Source: Naasia sp.
Lineage (GTDB): Bacteria > Actinomycetota > Actinomycetes > Actinomycetales > Microbacteriaceae
Reading direction: 5' to 3'
Assembly (NCBI RefSeq): GCF_025465545.1
Contig: NZ_JAODMK010000003.1
Coordinates: forward strand, 62,001 to 126,000
Length of the DNA stretch: 64,000 nucleotides
In this document: one piece after another, positions 8,362-17,044 of the stretch
Layout of the letters: every line of letters begins with the position of its first letter
Position numbering within the stretch: position 1 is the first letter of the stretch
Translations under genes and position numbers: made by a program
Notes under the pieces: model-generated
What the model saw: only the letters and a program-made list of their open reading frames with translations
What the model was told of the DNA's origin: nothing
The model's database searches: none

Positions 8362-9785
8362 TTGTTCCCGCTCTCATCCGCAGCCTTGGCGGCATCGGTG
8401 CCGGGCCGGTTGGCGCCTACCCAGCCCTCGATGTTGCGCTGCGGGGCCACGTTGAGGGCGAGGGAACCGGCGGGGACGTCCTTGCGGACGACTGTTCCCG
8501 CCCCGGTATAGGCTCCGTCGCCAATCCTAACGGGGGCCACGAACACGTTGTGCGACCCGGTTCGCACGTGGGAGCCGATCACGGTCCGGTGCTTGTCGAC
8601 CCCGTCGTAGTTGGCGGTGATCGTTCCGGCACCCACGTTCGCGCCGACGCCCACTTCCGTGTCGCCGATGTAGGAGAGGTGCGGCACCTTCGATCCGGCG
8701 CCGATCTTGGCGTTCTTCGTCTCGACGAAAGTGCCGATCTTGCCGTCCTCGGCAAGGTCGGTGCCCGGCCGCAGGTAGGCGAAGGGGCCGACGGTCGCGC
8801 CGCGGCCGATCACCGCGAGGGTGCCGTCGGTGCGCTTCACCACCGCAGCTTCGCCGATCTCGCAGTCCACGAGGGTGGTGTCGGGACCGATCACCGCTCC
8901 GGTCGCGACAGTGGTGGCGCCCTTCAGCTGCACTCCAGGGAGCAGCTCCACATCGGGCGCGAGCGTGACGGTCAGGTCGATCCACGTGGTGGCCGGGTCC
9001 TGGACGGTCACGCCGGCCAGCTGCCAGCCGCGCACGATGAGCGCGTTGAGCCGGGCGGCCGCGTCGGAGAGCTGGGCGCGATCGTTGATCCCCTCGACCA
9101 GCCACGGCTCGGCGACGGGCATCGCGGAGACGGAGGAGCCCGCTGCGCGCAGGACTCCCACGATGTCGGTGAGGTACTTCTCCCCCTGCGAGTTGTCGGT
9201 GCGCAGTGACGCGAGGTGGTCCCGGAGTCCGGACAGGCCGAACGCGTACACGCCCGCGTTGACCTCGTCGAGGGCGAGCTCGTCGTCGGTCGCGTCCCGC
9301 TGCTCCACGATCCGCTCGAACGCGCCATCCGAAGCGCGCACGATCCGGCCATAGCCGGTCGGGTCGGCAAGGATCGCGGTGAGCACGGTCGCCGGAGCCC
9401 CTTCGGCCCGGTGCGCCGCGAGAAAGCCGCGGAGGGTGGCGGCGTCGAGGAGGGGCACGTCGCCGTTGAGCACGAGCACGTCCCCGTCGAAGCCGGCGGG
9501 CAGAGCCTCGAGGGCGAGCTCGACCGCACGACCCGTCCCCGGCACCTCGTCCTGGTCCACGAGCACGGCGTGCGGCAATGCCGCGGTGACGGCCTCAGCC
9601 ACCCGATCCCGCTCGTGTCGCACCACAGCGATGACCTTCGCGGCGTCGAGCTCCCGCGCGGTCGCGAGCACGTGGGCCACGATCGGCAGGCCTGCGAGCA
9701 GATGCAGCACCTTGGGGGTCGCGGACTTCATGCGCGTGCCCTGCCCGGCGGCGAGCACGATGACGGCGAGACGGGAATCGGTCAC
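8358..9785 (-). CDS. glmU: bifunctional UDP-GlcNAc pyrophosphorylase / glucosamine-1-phosphate acetyltransferase
   Basis: Supplies UDP-GlcNAc for peptidoglycan. The N-terminal uridyltransferase domain begins with 'LAAGQGTRMKSATPKVLH'; the C-terminal left-handed beta helix shows hexapeptide repeats and ends in the acetyl-CoA/GlcN-1-P site ('LSYIGDTEVG', 'GTITANYDGVDKHRT'). 475 aa, full length. GTG start with AGGAG four to five bases upstream. Upstream gene of the glmU-prs pair. Confidence 0.97.
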   Translation of the reverse strand: MTDSRLAVIVLAAGQGTRMKSATPKVLHLLAGLPIVAHVLATARELDAAKVIAVVRHERDRVAEAVTAALPHAVLVDQDEVPGTGRAVELALEALPAGFDGDVLVLNGDVPLLDAATLRGFLAAHRAEGAPATVLTAILADPTGYGRIVRASDGAFERIVEQRDATDDELALDEVNAGVYAFGLSGLRDHLASLRTDNSQGEKYLTDIVGVLRAAGSSVSAMPVAEPWLVEGINDRAQLSDAAARLNALIVRGWQLAGVTVQDPATTWIDLTVTLAPDVELLPGVQLKGATTVATGAVIGPDTTLVDCEIGEAAVVKRTDGTLAVIGRGATVGPFAYLRPGTDLAEDGKIGTFVETKNAKIGAGSKVPHLSYIGDTEVGVGANVGAGTITANYDGVDKHRTVIGSHVRTGSHNVFVAPVRIGDGAYTGAGTVVRKDVPAGSLALNVAPQRNIEGWVGANRPGTDAAKAADESGNK

Positions 9786-9902
9786 GAGACTCCTAGCTGT
9801 CGATGCGGGGAGCGGCCGCGCGCCGAGCTCCGTCCGCGGCTTCGAGCGTACCGGCCGACAGCAGAGCGGATCAGCGGTCCCGCAGCGAGCCCGGGGCCGC
9901 GA

Positions 9903-10643
9903 TCACCACCAGGCGACGAACGGGACGCTCGCGGTGAGCACCATCGAGACGACATAGATGGTTGACGCGACGCCGATGAGGATCAGCTGCACCCGGAGCT
10001 GACGCGCGACCGCCGCGACGCCGAGGAGGAACAGGGAGAGCGCCATCATCACCGTGGTGAGCGTGAGCTGGTCGCCGTACTTGTCGGCCTTGTCGCCCGC
10101 CTTGAAGGCGCCGATGGACTTGTCGTCCTCTGCCGCCCACGCCCCGTAGAGAGCGTTCTGATAGTCCTCTGAGTCGAACGGGCTGGTGAAGTTCTCCGGG
10201 TCTGCCACGTTCTGGTCGGCGGACCAGACGATCGCCGTGTTGAGGTCGTCGGACACCGAGGTGAACAGCAGGGTGTCGTACTTGAGCTGCGAGGATGCGG
10301 CCTGGGCGGGGATGGAGTCGACCTCGATCTGCAGCTCGGTCATCTTGTCCCACAGCTGGACGTCGCGGATGTACTGCTGGTTCGCCTCCAGATAGAGGGA
10401 CTCCGCCTCGGTCTGCGAGTTCTGCCCGTCGCTGAACTGCTTCGCCGTCTCCCCGTCGTAGAGGGACGCCTGGAAGGACGCGTAGGCCGTCGTCACCGAC
10501 ACGACGCCCAGCAGGATCGCGGTGGTCAGTTCGACATTGCTCAGCAGTCGGCCCAGGCGGGGCTGGTTGCGGCTGCGGCGCGGCTTCTCCGGCGGCACCA
10601 CGTTGATGGGGTTCGTCGGCGGGGCGGGGGCGTCGGTGGTCAC
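9903..10643 (-). CDS. three-helix membrane protein of unknown family
   Basis: 246 aa from GTG 10643, chosen because GGAG lies about 9 bases upstream and the frame upstream is tRNA and antisense sequence. The N terminus is Pro/basic-rich (PPTNPINVVPPEKPRRSRNQP). It is followed by one transmembrane helix (about 36-60), a 110-residue polar mostly acidic segment with heptad-like character, and two helices at the C terminus (about 188-235). No family recognised. The layout, one helix then a long soluble coil then a hairpin, suggests a membrane scaffold. Located between glmU and tRNA-Gln, same direction as glmU. Confidence 0.7.
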   Translation of the reverse strand: MTTDAPAPPTNPINVVPPEKPRRSRNQPRLGRLLSNVELTTAILLGVVSVTTAYASFQASLYDGETAKQFSDGQNSQTEAESLYLEANQQYIRDVQLWDKMTELQIEVDSIPAQAASSQLKYDTLLFTSVSDDLNTAIVWSADQNVADPENFTSPFDSEDYQNALYGAWAAEDDKSIGAFKAGDKADKYGDQLTLTTVMMALSLFLLGVAAVARQLRVQLILIGVASTIYVVSMVLTASVPFVAWW

Positions 10644-10782
10644 GCGGGCACTCCGTTGGGGAAGAGGTGCGGATCCTGAGAGGAGGTTCAGGGCGGCGCC
10701 AGCGTACCGATGCGAGGGGCCGTCTCCCGGGAGGCGCCGCCGACGGGACGCGTCTGCGCTGCCCGGATGTTGGGGCCATGGG

Positions 10783-10854
10783 CTCCGCCTCCAGGATTCG
10801 AACCTGGTCCTAACAGCTCCAAAGGCTGTCGTGCTGCCGTTACACCAAGGCGGA
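10783..10854 (-). tRNA. tRNA-Gln (TTG)
   Basis: A 72-nt cloverleaf on the minus strand. The acceptor stem is TCCGCCT/AGGCGGA, the anticodon stem ACAGC/GCTGT with loop CTTTGGA (anticodon TTG, decoding CAA/CAG), and the T arm CCAGG-TTCGAAT-CCTGG. Discriminator base G. The 3' CCA is not encoded (CCC follows), so it must be added post-transcriptionally. Confidence 0.96.
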
Positions 10855-10940
10855 CCGCTCCGCGGAGCACAGCCAAGTCTGCCAGACCACCCCGCTGTCC
10901 CTTCCGGGGCCCCGCTTCCCCGCCGCTGCCACCGGAACGG

Positions 10941-10946
10941 GATAAT
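10941..10946 (+). promoter_or_regulatory. -10 hexamer (GATAAT) of the marR gene
   Basis: GATAAT is 7 bases before the ATG at 10954, implying a leaderless transcript. Confidence 0.55.
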
Positions 10947-10953
10947 CGGGAGC

Positions 10954-11451
10954 ATGTCCGGGAGCGATGAGGTCGACCGCATCGTCGAGGGCTGGGAGCG
11001 GGCGCGGCCCGAGCTGGACTTCACCCCGCTGCAGGTCCTGTCGCGGGTGCGGCGGCTTGCCCGCCAGCTGGAGCCCGCGCGCAAGGCGGCGTTCTCCACC
11101 GCCGGCCTTGACTCCTGGGAGTTCGACGTGCTGTCCGGGCTGCGCCGCTCCGGTCCGCCGTACCAGCTGACGCCGAAGTCGCTGCTGCAGATCACCCTGG
11201 TCTCGTCGGGGACCATGAGCAACCGCATCGACCGGCTCGTCTCCCGGGCCCTGGTGGAGCGCAGGATCGACCCGACGGACGGCCGCGGGGTGCTCGTCGT
11301 GCTCACCGACGAGGGGCGCCGGCGGGTGGACGCGGCCATCGGGGCCCTGCTCGTGGCGGAGGCGGAACTGCTCGACGGACTCTCGCGCAGCGATCAGGAG
11401 CGGGTTGCGGCGCTGCTGCGGAAGCTGAGCCACTCCTTCGACTCGGCCTGA
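10954..11451 (+). CDS. MarR-family transcriptional regulator
   Basis: 165 aa with a winged helix-turn-helix: 'LLQITLVSSGTMSNRIDRLVSRALVERRIDPTDGRGVLVVLTDEGRR' (about residues 73-129). This includes the recognition helix and the beta-wing ending in the usual 'DxRxxxVxLTxxG' pattern. Dimerisation helices flank it. The ATG is preceded by a -10 at leaderless spacing and no ribosome-binding site. It is divergent from tRNA-Gln and not next to an obvious target gene, so the ligand and regulon are unknown. Confidence 0.88.
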   Translation: MSGSDEVDRIVEGWERARPELDFTPLQVLSRVRRLARQLEPARKAAFSTAGLDSWEFDVLSGLRRSGPPYQLTPKSLLQITLVSSGTMSNRIDRLVSRALVERRIDPTDGRGVLVVLTDEGRRRVDAAIGALLVAEAELLDGLSRSDQERVAALLRKLSHSFDSA

Positions 11452-11463
11452 TCACCACCGAGG

Positions 11464-11510
11464 TGACACTTGATGTCGCTTCAGTGCCCGAATAGCGGCA
11501 TCGAGTGGCA
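11464..11510. terminator. bidirectional hairpin between marR and the ABC-F gene
   Basis: Arms 11464-11480 (TGACACTTGATGTCGCT) and 11494-11510 (AGCGGCATCGAGTGGCA) pair over 17 bp with one mismatch and two G-U pairs, loop 13 nt. It lies between the 3' ends of convergent genes. No U-run follows, as is common in high-GC actinobacteria. Confidence 0.55.
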
Positions 11511-11549
11511 ACTGGACCGACCGCTGGGGCCGGGAGGGGACCGCGCGGG

Positions 11550-13364
11550 TCAGCCCTCGAGGAGCTCGGAGAGCTCCAGCCAGCGCGACTCGAGCTCCTC
11601 CTCCTGGGCGTCGAGCTCGGCGCGCTGCCGCTGCAGCGCGATCAGCCCCTCGTAGTCGCTCTGATCGTGCTGGGCGATCCGCTCGTCGAGTGCGGCCCGG
11701 TCGGCGCCGATCCGGGAGAGCTTGCGATCCGCGGCGGCCACCTCCTTCTCGGCCCCGCGCCGGTCCGCTCCGGTGAGCGCGGACGGCGAGGCGGACGCCG
11801 CGGGAGCGACACCCGCCGCCCGCACGGGCCCGGAGGCGTGCGGCGCCGCCTTGCGCAGTTCGAGGTACTGCTCGACGCCGCGCGGCAGGTGGCGCAGCGC
11901 TCCGCCGAGCACTCCGTACTGCTGATCGGTCACGCGCTCCATCAGGTACCGGTCGTGCGAGACGACGAGCAGCGTGCCGGGCCAGGAGTCGAGCAGGTCC
12001 TCCATGGCGGCCAGCATGTCGGTGTCGAGGTCGTTGGTGGGCTCGTCGAGGATCAGCACGTTCGGCTCGTCGAGGAGGATGAGCAGCAGCTGCAGCCGGC
12101 GCTTCTGGCCGCCCGAGAGGTCCTTCACCGGCGTCGCCAGCTGCACCGTCGAGAAGCCGAGACGCTCCAGCAGCTGACCGGGCGTCAACTCGACGGCGGA
12201 GGAGCCGGTGCCGCTGACATAGCCCGTGCGGAGGCGGCCGACCACGTCGCTCACCCGCTCGTTCGCGACCGCGTCGAGCTCGTCCAGCTGCTGGGTGAGG
12301 ACCGCGATGCGCACCGTCTTGCCGCGCTTCACCCGCCCGCTCGTCGCCTGCAGCTCGCCGGACACGAGCTTGAGGAGGGTGCTCTTTCCCGCGCCGTTCG
12401 CCCCGAGGATCCCGGTGCGCTCGCCCGGCGCGATCCGCCACTCGATGTCGTGCAGCACCTCGCGGCCGTCCGCGTCGTAGCGGTAGGAGACCCGCTCCAG
12501 GTCGACCACGTCCTTGCCGAGCCGGGAGGTGGCCAGCTGAGCGAGGGACACGGAGTCGCGGACCGGCGGCTCGTTCTCGATGAGCTGGTTGGCGGCGTCG
12601 ATGCGGAACCGCGGCTTCGCCGTGCGGGCCGGGGCACCCCGACGGAGCCAGGCGAGCTCCTTGCGCATCAGGTTCTGCCGCTTCGACTCGCTCGACGCGG
12701 CGGAGCGGTCCCGCTCCACCCGCTGCAGCACGTACGCCGCGTAGCCGCCCTCGAACGGCTCGACGATCCGGTCGTGCACCTCCCAGGTCGCGGTGCAGAC
12801 CTCGTCGAGGAACCAGCGATCGTGGGTGACCACGACGAGCGCGCCGGACGACGCGGACCAGCGCCCCTTCAGGTGGTCGGCGAGCCAGGCGATGCCCTCG
12901 ACGTCGAGGTGGTTGGTCGGCTCATCGAGGAGCAGCACGTCCCAGTCCCCCACCAGCAGGGCCGCGAGCGAGACCCGGCGGCGCTGACCGCCGCTCAGAT
13001 CGCCGACCACCCCGTTCCACGGGAGATCGGAGACGAGACCGCCGATCACGTCCCGCACGCGCGCGTTGCCCGCCCACTCGTGCTCGGGCGTCTCGCCGAC
13101 GATGGCCTGGGCCACCGTGGTGGTATCCGGGACGGTGTCGCGCTGGGTGAGGACGCCCACCGTCACGCCGCCGCGCCGGGTCACTCGCCCGCCGTCGGGC
13201 TGGAGATCGTCGGCGAGCATCCGCAGGAGGGAGGACTTGCCGTCGCCGTTGCGGCCGACGATGCCGATCCGGTCACCTTCGGCGACGCCGATCGTCACCT
13301 CGTCGAACACGACCTTGGTCGGAAACTCGAGGTGGAGCCGTTCGGCTCCCAACAGGTGCGCCAC
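11550..13364 (-). CDS. ABC-F family ATPase (Uup/EttA-like)
   Basis: Soluble tandem-ATPase protein without membrane helices; ABC-F proteins act on the ribosome. 604 aa. First domain: Walker A 'GRNGDGKSS' near residue 37, 'LSGGQRRRV', Walker B 'LLLDEPTNHLD'. Second domain: 'GANGAGKST' near 322, 'LSGGQKRRL', 'LILDEPTNDLD'. The C-terminal about 75 residues (GADRRGAEKEVAAADRKLSRIG...LESRWLELSELL) form a Uup-like coiled coil. GTG start with a TAGGGT -10 six bases upstream (leaderless). Whether it is a translation factor or a resistance factor cannot be told from sequence. In related genomes this gene commonly neighbours ispE; here a glycan island separates them. Confidence 0.92.
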   Translation of the reverse strand: MAHLLGAERLHLEFPTKVVFDEVTIGVAEGDRIGIVGRNGDGKSSLLRMLADDLQPDGGRVTRRGGVTVGVLTQRDTVPDTTTVAQAIVGETPEHEWAGNARVRDVIGGLVSDLPWNGVVGDLSGGQRRRVSLAALLVGDWDVLLLDEPTNHLDVEGIAWLADHLKGRWSASSGALVVVTHDRWFLDEVCTATWEVHDRIVEPFEGGYAAYVLQRVERDRSAASSESKRQNLMRKELAWLRRGAPARTAKPRFRIDAANQLIENEPPVRDSVSLAQLATSRLGKDVVDLERVSYRYDADGREVLHDIEWRIAPGERTGILGANGAGKSTLLKLVSGELQATSGRVKRGKTVRIAVLTQQLDELDAVANERVSDVVGRLRTGYVSGTGSSAVELTPGQLLERLGFSTVQLATPVKDLSGGQKRRLQLLLILLDEPNVLILDEPTNDLDTDMLAAMEDLLDSWPGTLLVVSHDRYLMERVTDQQYGVLGGALRHLPRGVEQYLELRKAAPHASGPVRAAGVAPAASASPSALTGADRRGAEKEVAAADRKLSRIGADRAALDERIAQHDQSDYEGLIALQRQRAELDAQEEELESRWLELSELLEG

Positions 13365-13370
13365 CCCAAA

Positions 13371-13376
13371 ACCCTA
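13371..13376 (-). promoter_or_regulatory. -10 hexamer (TAGGGT) of the ABC-F gene
   Basis: Six bases upstream of the GTG at 13364 on the minus strand; leaderless spacing. Confidence 0.55.
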
Positions 13377-13490
13377 CGGGGCCCCGGGGGCAGTGCAGGA
13401 CTGGGAGACTGGCCCGATGGCACTCCTCGCGCCCCCGATCGCGCTCTCCGCCCCATATAGAGGAGCGGGATCGAATCGAGGGCTGCGGCG

Positions 13491-14558
13491 ATGAGCGGGA
13501 TCCTCCTCGTCACCGGCGGCGCGGGATTCATCGGCAGCGCGGTGGTGTCCGCAGCACTCGACTCCGGCCGGCGCGTCCGGATCCTCGACTCGTTCCGGCC
13601 CGACGTGCACGGCGGCGAGCCCGACCTGCCCCAGGGCGTCGAGGTGATGCGAGGGGACGTGCGCTCGGCCGAGACCGTCGCCAGGGCGCTCGTCGGCGTC
13701 GACGCGGTGTCGCACCAGGCGGGCAAAGTGGGCCTCGGGGCGGACTTCGCCGATGCGCCGGACTACGTCTCGAGCAACGCCCTCGGCACCGCAGTGCTCC
13801 TCGCCGGGATGACGGCGTCCGGGATCGGACGCCTGGTCCTCGCCTCGTCGATGGTCGTCTACGGGGAGGGCCTCTACCGCGGCGCCGACGGAAGCCGCCG
13901 GCCGCCTGCGCGACGCCGGGAGGACCTGGAGGCGGGACGGTTCGACCCCCTCGACGACGGTCACCCGCTCGAGCCCGTACTGATCACCGAGCATGACTCG
14001 ACCGAGCCGCGCAACGCCTACGCCGCGAGCAAGCTGGCGCAGGAGCATCTCGGCCTGGCCTGGGCGATCGCGACGGGCGGCACGGTCGCCGCGCTGCGCT
14101 ACCACAACGTGTTCGGGCCCGGAATGCCGCAGAACACGCCGTACGCGGGGGTGGCGTCGCTGTTCCGCTCTGCGCTGGAACGGGGCGAGGCGCCGCGGGT
14201 CTTCGAGGACGGACGGCAGCGGCGGGACTTCGTGCATGTCGCCGACGTCGCCCGCGCGAATCTGGCGGCGCTCGACTGGACGGTGACGGCGCGGTCCGGC
14301 ACGTCGCGGCCGTTCAACGTGGGCAGCGGCACCGTGCACACCGTCGGGGAGCTGGCCGAGCAGCTGAGCCTCGCGTCGGGCGGGCCTGCTCCGGTGGTCA
14401 CCGGAGAGTTCCGGCTCGGCGACGTGCGGCACATCACCGCCTCCTCGGATCGGCTCCGCGCGGAGCTGGGCTGGACGAGCCGGGTGAGCTTCGAGGAGGG
14501 GACGCGCGAGTTCGCCACCGCTCCTCTGCGAGCCGCGGTCCCCGGCAGCGCGCGCTGA
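13491..14558 (+). CDS. NAD-dependent nucleotide-sugar epimerase/dehydratase (extended SDR)
   Basis: 355 aa. The Rossmann motif 'VTGGAGFIGSAVV' is at residues 6-18, the catalytic Ser in 'LASSMVVYGEG' (about 120) and the YxxxK pair in 'NAYAASK' (about 176). Closest in layout to UDP-glucose 4-epimerase-like proteins with 'FEDGRQRRDFVHVADVA'. An Arg/Pro-rich insert follows the Ser motif (GSRRPPARRREDLEAG). First plus-strand gene of the glycan island that also holds GT2, DUF2064 and membrane glycosyltransferases. The sugar substrate is not deducible. Confidence 0.85.
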   Translation: MSGILLVTGGAGFIGSAVVSAALDSGRRVRILDSFRPDVHGGEPDLPQGVEVMRGDVRSAETVARALVGVDAVSHQAGKVGLGADFADAPDYVSSNALGTAVLLAGMTASGIGRLVLASSMVVYGEGLYRGADGSRRPPARRREDLEAGRFDPLDDGHPLEPVLITEHDSTEPRNAYAASKLAQEHLGLAWAIATGGTVAALRYHNVFGPGMPQNTPYAGVASLFRSALERGEAPRVFEDGRQRRDFVHVADVARANLAALDWTVTARSGTSRPFNVGSGTVHTVGELAEQLSLASGGPAPVVTGEFRLGDVRHITASSDRLRAELGWTSRVSFEEGTREFATAPLRAAVPGSAR

Positions 14559-14589
14559 GCCGGGAGGCCCCGGCATTCGGGGACGCAAG

Positions 14590-14621
14590 AACGGGAGCCC
14601 ACCCGAAGGCGGACTCCCGTT
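14590..14621 (-). terminator. intrinsic-type terminator of the lipoprotein gene
   Basis: On the minus strand AACGGGAG pairs with CTCCCGTT and the inner TCCGCC with GGTGGG around a UUCG tetraloop, a 14-bp stem counting G-U pairs, followed by UCUUG. It is 18 bp past the lipoprotein stop and faces the convergent epimerase gene. Confidence 0.8.
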
Positions 14622-14639
14622 CCGGGATGGTGCGGTCGA

Positions 14640-15329
14640 TCAGGAGGCGGCGGCCGCGGTGATCTTCGCGATGCCGACGAGCATGTCGGGCTTGATCGCG
14701 TCGGTGCCGAACGTGTCGTTCAGCAGAGGCGCCGCGTCGGCGGAGATGAGCACGCGGGTGCCCTCGAGGACGGCGTTGCCGTCCGAGTCGGTCTCGAGGG
14801 GCTTCAGGGTGCTTCCGTCGAGGTTGAAGATGAAGACGTCCTCGCCGGCGACCTTGCCGTTGACCGTGACCGTGCCCGTGAGGCGCGACGTTCCCGGGTC
14901 GATGACGAAGTCGGTCAGCTCGACGACGGTGTCACCCGCGGTGAGCGAGATGCCGGAGCCGACGTGGTCGATCTCGCCCTGGACGTAGGGGCGGTAGTCC
15001 GCTGCCGGGTCGTAGTAGTCCACGTTGCCGCCCGTGATCGGGAAGGCGAGCACGCCGTCCGTGAGGGTGGCGCTGCCGAGCACGCCGGGGGTGAGCTTGA
15101 GGGAGGCGAGCGCCGCGCCGAAGTCGGCGTCCAGCGTGACCTGCGTGTCCTTGCCGGAGAGCTTGGGGATCGAGGCCAGCGGCTCGGGCTGAGCAGCGGC
15201 CGAGGAGGCGGGGGCCGACGATGCGCCGGTCTCGGTGCCGGAGGCGCTCGGGCTGGAGCAGGCGGCGAGGGAAGCGACGAGCATGCCGGCGGCGGATGCT
15301 CCGACGAGGGTCTTGGTGAGCTTGTTCAT
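14640..15329 (-). CDS. secreted lipoprotein of unknown function
   Basis: 229 aa from ATG 15329, with AAGGA about 10 bases upstream. The signal peptide ends in a lipobox 'LVASLAACSSP', so Cys is lipidated and the protein anchored outside the membrane. A low-complexity Ser/Ala/Gly linker follows (SGTETGASSAPASSAAAQ). The remaining about 180 residues are beta-rich ('GVLAFPITGGNVDYYDP', 'YVQGEIDHVGSGISLTAG', 'SRLTGTVTVNGKVAGE'). I recognise a recurring actinobacterial surface-protein type but no named function. Transcribed away from the GT2 gene, with a strong terminator downstream. Confidence 0.8.
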   Translation of the reverse strand: MNKLTKTLVGASAAGMLVASLAACSSPSASGTETGASSAPASSAAAQPEPLASIPKLSGKDTQVTLDADFGAALASLKLTPGVLGSATLTDGVLAFPITGGNVDYYDPAADYRPYVQGEIDHVGSGISLTAGDTVVELTDFVIDPGTSRLTGTVTVNGKVAGEDVFIFNLDGSTLKPLETDSDGNAVLEGTRVLISADAAPLLNDTFGTDAIKPDMLVGIAKITAAAAS

Positions 15330-15492
15330 GAGGTTCGATCCTTTGCAGTCTGGTGTGGGACGAGGAGGGTTCGGACCTGCCTCGGTGAAGGACGGGAGCA
15401 CTGGGCGGACTCCCAGAAATCTCCCTTCCGGCCGAAAGTGAACCTGTGGACGCATCAAGCGAACGCTCAGCGGACGGCCAGGAAAGCGCCCC

Positions 15493-15498
15493 TAACCT
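15493..15498 (+). promoter_or_regulatory. -10 hexamer (TAACCT) of the GT2 gene
   Basis: Seven bases before ATG 15506; leaderless spacing, no ribosome-binding site. Confidence 0.5.
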
Positions 15499-15505
15499 CG
15501 CCCCC

Positions 15506-16204
15506 ATGGACTCTCCGGCACGCGTCGACGTGATCCTGCCGTGCCTCAACGAGCAGGACGCGCTCCCCTGGGTGCTGTCCCGCATGCCCCCCGGCCACCG
15601 CGCGATCGTGGTCGACAACGGCTCGACCGACGACTCGGCACGCATCGCCCGGGAGGCCGGAGCGACCGTCGTCCCGGAGACCCGGCGGGGCTTCGGCGCC
15701 GCGGCGCACGCGGGGCTCGTCGCCGCCACGGCGCCCATCGTCGCGTTCTGCGACGCCGACGCATCGATGGATCCGGCCGAGCTGCCCTCGGTCACGACGG
15801 CCGTCCTGGAGGGACGGGCCGACCTCGTGCTCGGCCGCCGGATGCCCACCGCCGCGGGCTCGTGGCCGGTCCACGCCCGCATCGCCAACGCGGAGCTCGC
15901 CCGCCGCCTGCGACGCCTCACGGGGCTGCCGGTCCACGATCTCGGCCCGATGCGCGCCGCCCGGCGTGAGGCTCTGCTGGGCCTCGACCTGCTCGACCGG
16001 CGCAGCGGCTACCCGCTCGAGATGTTCCTGCGCGCCTGGGACTCGGGGTGGCAGATCGACGAGGTCCCGGTGGGCTACTCGCCGCGCCTCGGCCGCTCGA
16101 AGGTGACCGGAACGCTCCGCGGCACCGTGCAGGCGGTCACCGACATGTCCCGGCTGCTGCGCGAGGTGCGCACCACCGTCCTCGGCTGGGAGGCCCTCGC
16201 GTGA
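15506..16204 (+). CDS. glycosyltransferase family 2
   Basis: 232 aa, GT-A fold. 'VDVILPCLNEQDALPWVL' at the N terminus, 'AIVVDNGSTDDS' near 33, and the DxD-type motif 'AFCDADASMDP' near 85. No transmembrane segments at the C terminus, unlike polyprenyl-phosphate mannosyltransferases with anchors. The pattern resembles dolichol-phosphate-mannose synthase-like transferases. It overlaps the DUF2064 gene by GTGA, so the two are translated together. Donor and acceptor unknown; an activated-lipid sugar for the GT-C enzymes downstream is a reasonable inference. Confidence 0.85.
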   Translation: MDSPARVDVILPCLNEQDALPWVLSRMPPGHRAIVVDNGSTDDSARIAREAGATVVPETRRGFGAAAHAGLVAATAPIVAFCDADASMDPAELPSVTTAVLEGRADLVLGRRMPTAAGSWPVHARIANAELARRLRRLTGLPVHDLGPMRAARREALLGLDLLDRRSGYPLEMFLRAWDSGWQIDEVPVGYSPRLGRSKVTGTLRGTVQAVTDMSRLLREVRTTVLGWEALA

Positions 16205-16860
16205 GCACACTCATCGTCATCGCCAAGGCATGCCTGCCCGGACGGGTGAAGACCCGCCTGTCGCCCCCGTTCTCCCCGCAGCAGGCGGCCGAGCTCGCCT
16301 CGGCCAGCCTGGCCGACACGCTCGCCGCCGTGGGCGGCATCCGCGTGGACCGGCGGATCCTGTACTTCGACGGGGACCACCGCCACGTTCCCGCCGAGGG
16401 GCGCGGGTGGGAGGTGCTCCCCCAGGCGCCCGGCGGCCTCGACACCCGCCTCGCCGCGGTCTTCGATCTCTGCGACGGGCCGACCGCACTGATCGGCATG
16501 GACACGCCGCAGGTCACGGCCGAGCTGCTCGCGCCGCTGCTCGACCCGCGCTCCACCGCCGATTCCTGGCTGGGCCTCGCCACCGACGGCGGCTTCTGGG
16601 CCCTCGGCATGCGGGAGCCCGACGGAAGCCTCATCCGCGGCGTCCCGATGTCGACCGAGGAGACCGGCCGCGAGCAGCTGATCCGGCTGCGCCGCTCGGG
16701 GCGCTCCGTGCGCCTGCTCGAGGAGCTGACCGACATCGACCGCGCCGCCGACCTCTGGCAGGTCGCCGAGGCGGTTCCCGACAGCCGCGTCGCCCGGGTG
16801 CTGGCCCGGCTCGCCGCAACGGACGCCCGCCTCACCCGCTCCGCCCTCGTCGACGCCTGA
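16201..16860 (+). CDS. DUF2064 (TIGR04282-like) nucleotidyl/glycosyl transferase-fold protein
   Basis: 219 aa with the family N-terminal signature 'IVIAKACLPGRVKTRLSP', and 'IGMDTPQVTAELL' and 'ATDGGFWALGMRE' in the middle. The fold is related to GT-A and CofC nucleotidyltransferases; no reaction is established for the family. GTG start overlapping the GT2 stop. The pairing of GT2 and DUF2064 is recurrent in bacteria and suggests a two-step glycan or cofactor modification. Confidence 0.85.
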   Translation: MSTLIVIAKACLPGRVKTRLSPPFSPQQAAELASASLADTLAAVGGIRVDRRILYFDGDHRHVPAEGRGWEVLPQAPGGLDTRLAAVFDLCDGPTALIGMDTPQVTAELLAPLLDPRSTADSWLGLATDGGFWALGMREPDGSLIRGVPMSTEETGREQLIRLRRSGRSVRLLEELTDIDRAADLWQVAEAVPDSRVARVLARLAATDARLTRSALVDA

Positions 16861-16927
16861 GGGCGGGAACTGGCTCGCGGCTGCCCCGCGCCGCCTGGCA
16901 GTCCGGGGGCACCGCCTGGCGGCGCCC

Positions 16928-17012
16928 TTTCGCTCAGCAGGCAGAACGCACTCCGGGGCCCGGAACCGGGGGTGTATTGCCTGCCCAAGTGCGAATTGCC
17001 TGCTGGGCGAAA
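16928..17012. repeat. 25-nt imperfect inverted repeat with internal direct repeat
   Basis: Left arm 16928-16952 and right arm 16988-17012 pair over 25 positions with two mismatches and two G-U pairs, from TTTCGC at the outer end to CGCACT inside. ATTGCCTGC is repeated at 16976-16984 and 16995-17003. The element lies between convergent genes (DUF2064 and the membrane protein). It could be a bidirectional terminator or a remnant palindromic repeat. Confidence 0.7.
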
Positions 17013-17044
17013 CCCGGCGGCGAGGGAGGGCGCGCGGCCTCGCC

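Noticed and set aside
11505..13460. 651-codon open frame antisense to the ABC-F gene
   Set aside because: Low-complexity Arg/Gly/His/Val composition, no domain, and complete overlap with a well-motifed ABC-F protein; a high-GC antisense shadow.
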